Of a DNA stretch of 12,674 nucleotides, positions 7,613 to 12,674 are shown one piece after another. The notes below the pieces were generated by a model. The model saw only the letters and a program-made list of their open reading frames with translations, did not search any database and had not been told where the DNA came from. A program made the position numbers and the translations under genes. Source of the stretch: Chitinophagales bacterium (lineage in GTDB: Bacteria; Bacteroidota; Bacteroidia; Chitinophagales; Saprospiraceae); the NCBI GenBank assembly GCA_013297575.1, contig JAAFHO010000079.1:1-12674 (forward strand), written 5' to 3'. Within the stretch, counting starts at the first letter, position 1. The number at the start of each line of letters is the position of its first letter.

Positions 7613-8239
7613 CTATGCTATTTGTAAAGATTTTTTAAAAAAATCATAAATAAACTGAATGCGATCCTCCATGATTTGATTAAATTGTAGTTGATTCACT
7701 TCAAGGGAAGCCTGAATCATGGGTTGCGCTAAGAAAGGAAACATGATCATTCCAAACAACGAAATGACAAATTGTTTTGGACAAACCTGTCGGATTCGAC
7801 CCGCTTTTTGCTCCTGCTCCACCAATCTAATAAATACACTAAATACCTCTTTCTGTTGTGGAATAGCGGCTGCATACTGCTCATTTCGACTTGGATTATT
7901 GTGCATTTCGTTTAAAATAAACATAGGAATATAGGGAGTTACGCTTATTTTTTTAATGTCAGCATCAATTACTTGTCGTACTTTTTCAAAAAAAGGCAAG
8001 TCAGATTTCAAAATAGAAAGGATATTAGCATGAAATTGATTAGATTCCTGCTTAAAAATGATGTCGAATAATTTGTCTTTTTTTCTGAAATAGTAATGCA
8101 ACAACGCCGGATTGATATTGGCTTCGTGTGCTATATCACACATTCTGGCTGCCGAAAACCCTTTTTTCATAAACACTTCGCGTGCTGCTACCAGAATATT
8201 CTCTTCTGTGCTTTTTGTCTTGTCCACGATTTTAACCAT
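7613..8239 (-). CDS. TetR/AcrR-family transcriptional regulator
   Basis: The 208-residue protein has a typical TetR N-terminus: KSTEENILVAAREVFMKKGFSAARMCDIAHEANINPALLHYYFRKKDKL in part, with the helix-turn-helix at about residues 31-50 (ARMCDIA, then NINPALLHYYF). The C-terminal domain (about 65-208) is helical with a hydrophobic segment, ISLFGMIMFPFLAQP, as expected for a ligand pocket and dimer interface. Length is normal for the family. It should be a cytosolic dimeric repressor. It sits directly upstream of the spt operon in the same orientation and has its own likely promoter. This makes it a candidate lipid-responsive regulator of sphingolipid synthesis, or an autoregulator, but no operator is proven and the ligand is unknown. 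Confidence 0.93.
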   Translation of the reverse strand: MVKIVDKTKSTEENILVAAREVFMKKGFSAARMCDIAHEANINPALLHYYFRKKDKLFDIIFKQESNQFHANILSILKSDLPFFEKVRQVIDADIKKISVTPYIPMFILNEMHNNPSRNEQYAAAIPQQKEVFSVFIRLVEQEQKAGRIRQVCPKQFVISLFGMIMFPFLAQPMIQASLEVNQLQFNQIMEDRIQFIYDFFKKSLQIA

Positions 8240-8258
8240 CCTTTTTGTAAAAAAAACA

Positions 8259-8288
8259 TAAAGGTAGGCATTAAACTATATTTGTCAA
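8259..8288 (-). promoter_or_regulatory. Probable promoter of the tetR-type gene
   Basis: On the minus strand TTG (8288-8286) is followed after 19 bp by TACCTTTA (8266-8259), one base from the TAnnTTTG consensus. Transcription would start about 10-15 bp before the ATG at 8239, giving a very short leader. Confidence 0.5.
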
Positions 8289-8330
8289 GTTTTCTGTAAA
8301 ATGTTCACCATTCGTACGTTCTGATCTTTC

Positions 8331-8350
8331 TTAATCGGTTATACGATTAA
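8331..8350. promoter_or_regulatory. Perfect 7-bp palindrome upstream of the tetR-type gene
   Basis: TTAATCG (8331-8337) and CGATTAA (8344-8350) form a perfect inverted repeat with a 6-nt spacer, the symmetry and size expected of a TetR operator. It is about 90 bp before the regulator start and about 45 bp upstream of its predicted -33 element. There is no T-run next to it, so a terminator for the upstream lipoprotein gene is less likely. The rest of 8240-8431 shows no gene. Confidence 0.4.
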
Positions 8351-8431
8351 CGCGGTAAATATCAGGTAAAACAAGCGGCACACCCAGTAGTAAAACCGCA
8401 GTATGCCACTTTCATGTTGTATCCTTTTTTT

Positions 8432-8773
8432 CTAATTTTTTTTCTCCTGAACATTCGTTATTTTCGCCTGGAATAAGGACGAAGGGATAAAACTAGGATC
8501 AGGAAAACTAGGGGTTAGCGTATTCGGGCGCATTTCAGCATCAAATAGCAATTTAACCCCTTCTTTTTCAAATGCCTTTGGCAACAATTCATCGGGAATC
8601 AGAAAAATAAAGGAATCAACAGTGCCTTCAATGCTAGTTTTGATTCCGATGCGGTTAAAACAATCCATCCGAAGCGTTTCTCCTTCGTATTTGGGGACAG
8701 TAACCGTGTCTTTGCTGCAAGCCATCAACAGCGCAATCATGCATACGAGCATGGCAAAAAAAAAGTTTTTCAT
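8432..8773 (-). CDS. Small predicted lipoprotein of unknown function
   Basis: This is a 113-residue protein that I do not recognise. It starts MKNFFFAMLVCMIALLMACS: a short positive N-terminus, a hydrophobic core and an LMAC lipobox with the lipidated cysteine at residue 19, so it should be processed by signal peptidase II and anchored in the envelope. The mature part is about 94 residues, with a second cysteine in RMDCFN, a proline-rich stretch (TLTPSFPDPSFIPSS) and a lysine-rich end. No catalytic motif is visible. It lies upstream of the regulator on the same strand with a 192-bp gap, so co-transcription is uncertain. It looks complete. Confidence 0.75.
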   Translation of the reverse strand: MKNFFFAMLVCMIALLMACSKDTVTVPKYEGETLRMDCFNRIGIKTSIEGTVDSFIFLIPDELLPKAFEKEGVKLLFDAEMRPNTLTPSFPDPSFIPSSLFQAKITNVQEKKN

Positions 8774-8888
8774 AGTTAAAATTGTATTGTAGTTAAAATG
8801 TAATACCCGTAAAGACGAAGGATAGGCTGAATTCGTTGGTTCAAATTCTGTTTAAGTTTAAAATATTGTAATGCACATCAAAAACTAG

Positions 8889-9017
8889 ACAGAAAATGAA
8901 GCCCTACAGCAACTATCTGAAAACCTTTTGTCGATTGGAGAAAGAATCAAACAACTAAAAGAAATGAAAACAATGATTACGCAGTTTAAAAAAGATGTTG
9001 TGGAGAATAATTGCTAG
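8889..9017 (+). pseudogene. Start-less coding remnant with amphipathic helix
   Basis: Between two TAG stops (8886-8888 and 9015-9017) one frame encodes 42 residues: TENEALQQLSENLLSIGER, then IKQLKEMKTMITQFKKDVVENNC. The leucine/isoleucine spacing predicts a charged amphipathic helix or coiled coil, as at the C-terminus of a longer protein. No start codon precedes it in frame after the first stop; an internal ATG at 8964 would give only 17 residues. I do not recognise the parent family. It may be the tail of a decayed gene. A chance open frame is a real alternative. Confidence 0.3.
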
Positions 9018-9102
9018 GTGTAGAGGCTCATATGGTTCGAGGCTGTCTTATATAACAACGGGCCATATGCGGTGATCCAGGATAAAAAGTCTTCTTGAAT
9101 AC

Positions 9103-9134
9103 TTGTAGGTGTCAGATTTATTTTCATATATTTG
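9103..9134 (+). promoter_or_regulatory. Bacteroidetes-type promoter upstream of the interrupted secreted-protein gene
   Basis: TTG (9103-9105) is followed after 21 bp by TATATTTG (9127-9134), matching TTG-N19-23-TAnnTTTG. Transcription would start near 9140 and give a leader of about 215 nt that carries two inverted repeats. Confidence 0.5.
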
Positions 9135-9212
9135 TGGCGTAATATTTTGGTTTGCTCGTTATTGACCTGAATACCTACGGCGACTTGCTTTGTTTACGTT
9201 TTATTAACAATT

Positions 9213-9252
9213 ATTGCGGGTTATGTGTACGAATTGGTTGGTTTCCCGCAAT
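9213..9252. repeat. 8-bp inverted repeat in leader
   Basis: ATTGCGGG (9213-9220) pairs perfectly with CCCGCAAT (9245-9252) across a 24-nt loop. It falls in the predicted leader of the 9355 gene. Its function is unknown; it may be an RNA structure or part of an accessory-region repeat. Confidence 0.45.
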
Positions 9253-9290
9253 TGGTGCAAGGTAAGTGGGGGGGCATGCGGGTTTTTACG

Positions 9291-9306
9291 CAATAGAGGG
9301 CTATTG
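9291..9306. repeat. Compact hairpin 49 bp before the 9355 gene
   Basis: CAATAG (9291-9296) and CTATTG (9301-9306) form a perfect 6-bp stem with a 4-nt AGGG loop. No T-run follows directly, so a terminator is unlikely. Confidence 0.4.
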
Positions 9307-9354
9307 GTGGGAGTGACGGTGAACTAGAGTTCTGCGAAATGAAAAATTAAAAAT

Positions 9355-9813
9355 ATGAAAATTATATATTTTTTCCTTGCTTGTTTATTTGTCACCGAAT
9401 CACTTTCAGCCCAAACAAATCGTTTGGTAGGTCGTTGGACAGGCATTATAGACAATTCAAATATTACAATCGTATTTTCAACTGGTGGAAGAGGGATATA
9501 GATGGCTTCACGTGTATATAACCCGCCTATGGGTGATTGCAAGTGCAATGCAGAAACATCGACATCAATCACTTGGAGATTGCCCTCTTCAACAAAAATC
9601 AGGGTTATTTTTGGAGAAGAAGGCAGTGGCAGTTATTCTTATTTAAACCAATCGGAGTGTTCTAAAAATGAAAAGATGAATGCACCCGCCTGTGAAGGCA
9701 TGAAAAACGCTATGCTTCGTGATTATACAGGAAAAACTGCCTCCGACTCCTTACTTATTGAAGATTCGGATACTATTTGGATTGGAGGAATTGAATTTAT
9801 GAAGGAAAAATAA
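9355..9813 (+). pseudogene. Secreted lipocalin-like protein gene interrupted by an in-frame TAG
   Basis: An ATG at 9355 opens a frame with a clear signal peptide (MKIIYFFLACLFVTESLSAQ). It continues into TNRLVGRWTGIIDNSNITIV, the usual opening of small lipocalin-like beta-barrels. Codon 49 is TAG (9499-9501). The same frame resumes directly with ATG at 9502 and runs to the stop ending at 9813: PPMGDCKCNAE, SITWRLPSSTKIRVIF, a cysteine-containing middle and IWIGGIEFMKEK. Both halves fit one 151-residue protein with alternating strands and no frame change, so the TAG is best read as a nonsense mutation or sequencing error. The downstream part alone (103 residues) lacks a signal peptide. Translational restart at TAG-ATG or stop readthrough are less likely options. 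The family assignment rests on pattern only. Confidence 0.65.
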
Positions 9814-9823
9814 GTTACCTTTG
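9791..9823 (+). promoter_or_regulatory. Consensus promoter of the Rpn-family gene
   Basis: TTG (9791-9793) is followed after 22 bp by TACCTTTG (9816-9823). Transcription would start about 5-8 bp downstream, leaving fewer than 10 nt before the ATG at 9838, so the mRNA would be nearly leaderless. The promoter overlaps the end of the interrupted gene, so this gene is an independent unit. Confidence 0.65.
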
Positions 9824-9837
9824 TGAAAAATAATGCA

Positions 9838-10659
9838 ATGCAATTCGTAGATATTAAAAATGATATTGCCTTTCGGAAGATTTTCGGCAACGAAAACAAG
9901 AAAATCATCCTCATATCATTCCTCAACGCCGTGATGAAGTTGAAGGGCAAGGATGCTATTGAAGCCGTGGAAATTCTTAACCCTTATCAACTGCCTATCA
10001 TCAAAAATTTGAAAGCGTCAATCATTGACGTAAAGGCAAAAGACAAGAAGGGCAAAACTTACATTATCGAGATGCAAGTAGCCGAGCCAGACGGCTTGGA
10101 CAAACGACTGCTTTACTATGCAAGTAAGGAATATTCCCAGCAAATTGAGAGCGGTGAACAGTATACCGAACTCAAACCGGTCATTTTTATAGGAATATTT
10201 GATTTCAAATTTACTATTGGGGAGAAATATCTTTCACACCATGCAGTTTGCGATGTCGAGAATGGTGAACGTACCATTATCGACATGGACTTTTATTTTG
10301 TGGAACTCCCAAAGTTTACAAAGCAATTGGAAGACCTAATAGAAATAACCGATAAGTGGATATTTTTCATCAAAGAGGTCGAAAATTTGACGGTTATTCC
10401 CGAAAATGTAGATGATGAAGGGTTGAAGGAGGCATACCATGATGCCAATAAACACTCTTGGGAAAAAGAAGAATTGGAGGCGTACGATTATGCTGCGATG
10501 CGAGAACAAGATGAAAGAGGGAAATTAGTTCACGCAGAAAAAAAAGGTGCAAAAAATAGTAAAATTGAGATTGCCAGAGAAATGAAAAACGAAGGAGAAC
10601 CCATTGAAAAAATAATAAAATATACTGGCTTGACAGCAGATGAAATCAGTGAAATATAA
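9838..10659 (+). CDS. Rpn-family PD-(D/E)XK nuclease / putative transposase
   Basis: The protein has 273 residues from the ATG at 9838. A GTG at 9823 would add five residues but is the last base of the promoter box, so I reject it. Signature features, numbered from the chosen start, are VDIKNDIAFRKIFGNENKK at the N-terminus, the nuclease core IIDVKAKD (D64, K66) followed by TYIIEMQVAE (E78, Q80), then LDKRLLYYASKEYS. The C-terminus has the usual charged segment and a helix-turn-helix-like end (EIAREMKNEGEP, then IIKYTGLTADEISEI). This matches the PDDEXK_2/Rpn group, whose E. coli members promote RecA-independent recombination and have been linked to phage defence. Length is typical, and the D-ExQ core is intact, so it may be active. 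It has its own promoter and no partner gene. These genes are often numerous and mobile in Bacteroidota. Confidence 0.9.
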   Translation: MQFVDIKNDIAFRKIFGNENKKIILISFLNAVMKLKGKDAIEAVEILNPYQLPIIKNLKASIIDVKAKDKKGKTYIIEMQVAEPDGLDKRLLYYASKEYSQQIESGEQYTELKPVIFIGIFDFKFTIGEKYLSHHAVCDVENGERTIIDMDFYFVELPKFTKQLEDLIEITDKWIFFIKEVENLTVIPENVDDEGLKEAYHDANKHSWEKEELEAYDYAAMREQDERGKLVHAEKKGAKNSKIEIAREMKNEGEPIEKIIKYTGLTADEISEI

Positions 10660-10769
10660 AACGCAGAATTTTGCATGGCTGACAACCGCTTCCTAAGCGT
10701 CGCGGTGTGAAGGGCATGCTCACGTTAGCGATCAGCATAAAAAAAGAGACATAGCAACATTGAATAGTA
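10660..10769. repeat. Structured spacer 1 (nested inverted repeats) before the DUF4279 gene
   Basis: The 110-bp gap has a GC-richer core with nested pairs: ATGGCTGA (10675-10682) with TCAGCAT (10732-10738), ACCGC (10685-10689) with GCGGT (10702-10706), and the alternative CGCTT (10687-10691) with AAGCG (10695-10699). It shares AACCGCT and TTAGCGA with the spacer after the DUF4279 gene. No gene or promoter is evident. It may be a recombination-site-like element or the decayed end of a mobile unit. Confidence 0.45.
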
Positions 10770-11255
10770 ATGACTTTTAACCAATTAGATAAAAAAGATT
10801 ATAAAAAACTAATGGGTTCGACTAATTCAGGGATTAATCGGAATCACTTAATACTTCGTTTTCTTGACTTTGATTTTGACCCTGATTTGATAACAAAGAA
10901 ACTTGAATTAGAGCCTCTATCAACTGGACTAAAAGGAGATGAATATTTTATTGGACCACAAAAAGATATTCCAAGAATTAGAGATTGTAGTCATTGGGAT
11001 TATGAATGGAAATTAGAAACAAATGAGTTCATCTGCGATTTGATTGACAAGTTTTTCAACGAGATTATAATTCCAAGAATAGATAGTATTAAGGAGATTG
11101 GATTAAATTGCAAAACGATTAGATTTACAATAGTCCAATACTATTACACTGGAAACAATCTTGGATATGGATTTGAAAAGGAGCAGATAAAGATACTGGC
11201 AGACATTAACGCTGAGATAGATATGGATATTTATTGCTTATGCGAAGATGAATAA
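10770..11255 (+). CDS. DUF4279 domain-containing protein
   Basis: The 161-residue protein resembles DUF4279. After a polar N-terminus of about 25 residues come HLILRFLDFDFDPDLITKKL (partly the FDPD.IT..L.LEP signature) and the KGDEYF turn. HWDYEWKLETNEF (a W.....E segment), a helical middle rich in isoleucine, and an end with ILADINAEIDMDIY follow; the terminal D-IDIY-type strand is typical of the family. No signal peptide or membrane segment is seen, so it should be cytosolic. The family function is unknown; such proteins often appear as orphan, immunity-like genes in accessory DNA, which is only suggestive. An ATG at 10812 could give a 147-residue form. The coding sequence is visibly more AT-rich than the sphingolipid genes, which hints at recent acquisition. 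Confidence 0.75.
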   Translation: MTFNQLDKKDYKKLMGSTNSGINRNHLILRFLDFDFDPDLITKKLELEPLSTGLKGDEYFIGPQKDIPRIRDCSHWDYEWKLETNEFICDLIDKFFNEIIIPRIDSIKEIGLNCKTIRFTIVQYYYTGNNLGYGFEKEQIKILADINAEIDMDIYCLCEDE

Positions 11256-11372
11256 AGAACGCCGAACCGCTAACATGGATTTGCTAACAATCCCTGCCGC
11301 TGGCGTAACACAAGGGCTGACATTAAGCCCCACCCATTAGCGAAATAAATCAAGAATATAAATTAAAAAATA
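11256..11372. repeat. Structured spacer 2 between DUF4279 and desaturase genes
   Basis: The 117-bp gap contains CGCTAA (11268-11273) matched by TTAGCG (11337-11342) as an outer inverted pair. GCTAACA is present twice (from 11269 and 11283), and GGGCT (11314-11318) pairs with AGCCC (11326-11330). The core is GC-richer than both neighbouring genes. AACCGCT (11265-11271) and TTAGCGA (11337-11343) also occur, in the same order, in the spacer before the DUF4279 gene. Confidence 0.5.
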
Positions 11373-12254
11373 ATGAATAGTTTATTGATTAGCAAGTTAA
11401 TACCAGCAGCATTATTGCTTATATTGGGGATTTTGGAATCACTTGGAGGGTTATATTTTCAAGATAGGAGAACTAAAAATGATTGGACAATTGAGTTAAT
11501 AAGTCTATTAACCCTACCTACTCTTGTTCAGCCTGGAATATTTATCCTGACGGTTTGGATAGGCAAGACCTGGTGCCCCATGTACGAAGATTATTATATA
11601 AACCTATCCATTGGGTGGCAAATTTTGGCTTTTCTCATCTTAGACGATATGACGCAATATTGGTGGCATAGGCTGTCACATATCAATCGTACTATGTGGA
11701 AACTTCATAGACCGCACCACGTTGTAGAAGAAATGGGCGTACTTGTGACTTACAGGAATGCGATATTATATTATGCTTTAATGCCGGGAATTTGGCTCTC
11801 TGCGATTTTGATTTATTTGGGAATGGGATATGTTTATTTGTTTTACTTACCGATAAAATTGACAGTAATTTTATTAGCCCATAGCGAAACACGGTGGGAT
11901 AGGTTTTTATATAAATATAGGTTTTTGAATCCTTTGGCATGGATAATTGAGCGGACAATTTCCACGCCGAGTACGCACTTTGCTCATCATGGATTAACAG
12001 CAGAAGATGGTATTTCACATCCAAACGGCAACTACGGGAATTTGCTCTTTATTTGGGATGTAATTTTTGGTACTGCAAAAATCACCCGTCAGTATCCGAC
12101 CAAATTTGGGGCATGGAACAAAATGAAAGAACCTTGGTACGTCCAGTTACTGTTTCCTATTTTTAGGTCGAAAAAACCAGAAAGCGAGTTACATTCCTTG
12201 TTTACTAAGAACGATTACGACCCTTCGATTGGGTATAAAGATTTCGACAGGTAA
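11373..12254 (+). CDS. Sterol desaturase / fatty acid hydroxylase superfamily membrane protein
   Basis: The 293-residue integral membrane protein carries the histidine clusters of the di-iron hydroxylase superfamily: HRLSH (H99, H103), HRPHH (H112, H115, H116), a further H170, and HFAHH (H202, H205, H206). NYGNLLFIWDVIFGT (219-233) is the usual downstream motif. Hydrophobic stretches at about 8-28, 43-63, 80-92 and 132-168 fit 4-5 membrane helices with the metal site facing the cytoplasm. Family members hydroxylate or desaturate lipids (sterols, fatty acids, ceramides, carotenoids) using O2. All expected histidines are present, so it should be active. Its substrate is unknown; ceramide hydroxylation is tempting given the spt cluster about 4 kb away, but strand and spacing give no direct link. 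An intrinsic terminator follows 22 bp after the stop. Confidence 0.9.
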   Translation: MNSLLISKLIPAALLLILGILESLGGLYFQDRRTKNDWTIELISLLTLPTLVQPGIFILTVWIGKTWCPMYEDYYINLSIGWQILAFLILDDMTQYWWHRLSHINRTMWKLHRPHHVVEEMGVLVTYRNAILYYALMPGIWLSAILIYLGMGYVYLFYLPIKLTVILLAHSETRWDRFLYKYRFLNPLAWIIERTISTPSTHFAHHGLTAEDGISHPNGNYGNLLFIWDVIFGTAKITRQYPTKFGAWNKMKEPWYVQLLFPIFRSKKPESELHSLFTKNDYDPSIGYKDFDR

Positions 12255-12276
12255 CAGTATCCATTTAATCCGCACT

Positions 12277-12299
12277 AGGGTGCGTCACCCTCTATTTTG
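12277..12299 (+). terminator. Intrinsic terminator after the desaturase gene
   Basis: AGGGTG (12277-12282) and CACCCT (12286-12291) form a perfect 6-bp stem with a 3-nt CGT loop, followed on the plus strand by CTATTTTGT and further T-rich sequence. It lies 22 bp after the desaturase stop. The minus strand has no T-run beyond the stem, so it is less suited to the convergent bestrophin-like gene. Confidence 0.6.
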
Positions 12300-12317
12300 T
12301 AACCTTTATTTTCGTTT

Positions 12318-12674
12318 TTACCCCAATTTTGCTTTTACTTCATTACAATTTTGTTCGATGGTTGTACAAATATCGTCGATGGCTACAGCAGTCTTGTTTT
12401 CTGAAAAAGGCTCGCCAAACAAGTTCGCTAATTTGTTAATCGTTAAAAAAGCGGTACTAATAATGACCATAATTGGAACAGATAAAAACTCAAAACTACT
12501 TTCTTCGCCGCCCAAGTCAATATCGCCGATAAATAGAGGTATTAAAACCACATAAAAACTCACAATTATTTTTGTAAAAGCACTATAAATCATCAAAAAA
12601 GGCGTGTTTTTTATTCTTTCTGCCTTGCCTTGAATGTCGTAAAAACGATTGATGTGTTGCATTAAATCGCCTTT
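12318..12674 (-). CDS. Bestrophin-like membrane channel, C-terminal part (N-terminus beyond window)
   Basis: The frame is open to the window edge and yields 118 residues; an ATG at 12662 is probably internal, since KGDL precedes it in frame. NRFYDIQGKAERIKNTPF is characteristic of the bestrophin (UPF0187) family, where it precedes the third membrane region. Two hydrophobic segments follow (FTKIIVSFYVVLIPLFIG and FLSVPIMVIISTAFLTINKL). The FGEPFSENKTAVAIDDI segment matches the family's EnPFe..nDvp-type loop, and the protein ends in a helical tail with TTIEQN. Bacterial bestrophins form pentameric ion channels in the inner membrane. About 60% of a typical protein is missing. The gene converges on the desaturase gene with a 63-bp gap. 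Confidence 0.85.
   Translation of the reverse strand, partial: KGDLMQHINRFYDIQGKAERIKNTPFLMIYSAFTKIIVSFYVVLIPLFIGDIDLGGEESSFEFLSVPIMVIISTAFLTINKLANLFGEPFSENKTAVAIDDICTTIEQNCNEVKAKLG

Larger units (their letters stand above)
8774..9354. other. 581-bp divergent gap without an intact gene
   Basis: The gap separates the minus-strand block from the plus-strand block. It contains a start-less coding remnant (8889-9017), a plus-strand promoter (9103-9134), an 8-bp inverted repeat (9213-9252) and a compact hairpin (9291-9306). CATATGG (9029-9035) and CCATATG (9063-9069) also form a weak inverted pair. I see no tRNA or rRNA. Confidence 0.6.

Noticed and set aside
9223..9327. A 34-codon plus-strand ORF starting MCTNWLVSRN in the leader of the 9355 gene
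   Set aside because: It is made largely of the inverted-repeat sequence, has odd composition, and shows no recognisable protein pattern. A leader peptide cannot be excluded.
9823..9837. GTG start for the Rpn-family gene
   Set aside because: The G of this GTG is the last base of the TACCTTTG promoter box, so it would not be in the mRNA.
9818..10659. An insertion sequence with terminal repeats around the Rpn-type gene
   Set aside because: Although the family is labelled putative transposase, I found no terminal inverted repeats or target-site duplication flanking it.
10675..10710. Tiny ORF (MADNRFLSVAV) in spacer 1
   Set aside because: It is too short, lies within the nested inverted repeats, and has no start signals.
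11275..11340. A 21-residue ORF (MDLLTIPAAG...) in spacer 2
   Set aside because: It fills the structured repeat and ends in the TTAGCG arm; probably chance.
10660..11372. Calling the two spacers genuine integron attC sites
   Set aside because: The RYYYAAC/GTTRRRY core sites are not matched and no integrase is in the window; only a general resemblance remains.
11692..12024. A 110-codon minus-strand frame antisense to the desaturase gene
   Set aside because: The plus-strand frame carries all conserved histidine motifs; the antisense frame is low-complexity and unrecognised.
1..12674. CRISPR array, tRNA or rRNA genes
   Set aside because: No regularly spaced repeats and no tRNA- or rRNA-like sequence were seen on either strand by eye.

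Overview
The window most likely comes from a member of the Bacteroidota, probably a Saprospiraceae- or Cytophaga-like relative. The evidence is a DUF5686 outer-membrane protein with a CarboxypepD_reg-like domain, a Bacteroidota-type sphingolipid gene set, an Rpn/PD-(D/E)XK protein, AT-rich leaders without clear Shine-Dalgarno sequences, and several promoters of the Bacteroidetes TTG-N19-23-TAnnTTTG form. No sequence search was possible, so the taxonomy is inferred.

Left part (1-8773, every gene on the minus strand). Read in the direction of transcription it holds: a small lipoprotein gene; a TetR/AcrR regulator; a 384-bp AT-rich regulatory gap with a consensus promoter; then three tightly packed genes for serine palmitoyltransferase (6011-7228), a GNAT-type N-acyltransferase resembling bacterial ceramide synthase (4845-6014) and an NAD(P)-dependent epimerase/dehydratase-type reductase resembling bacterial ceramide reductase (3840-4841). 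These match the three steps of bacterial (dihydro)ceramide synthesis: condensation of serine with acyl-CoA, N-acylation, and reduction of the 3-keto group. After a 145-bp gap with a perfect 14-bp hairpin come a large outer-membrane beta-barrel protein (DUF5686) and a GT4 glycosyltransferase cut by the window edge. The glycosyltransferase could decorate the ceramide or another lipid, but that is inference.

Middle (8774-9354). About 580 bp without an intact gene. It contains the remnant of a coding frame, a plus-strand promoter and several inverted repeats.

Right part (9355-12254, plus strand). It holds unrelated single genes: a secreted lipocalin-like protein interrupted by an in-frame TAG, an Rpn-family putative nuclease/transposase with its own promoter, a DUF4279 protein and a membrane fatty-acid-hydroxylase/sterol-desaturase. 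The two spacers around the DUF4279 gene share short motifs and inverted repeats, which suggests a cassette-like accessory region. An intrinsic terminator follows the desaturase. The last gene (12318-12674, minus strand) is the C-terminal part of a bestrophin-like channel.

The most coherent system is the ceramide operon with its possible TetR regulator and downstream lipid-related genes. The least explained part is the accessory stretch with structured spacers.
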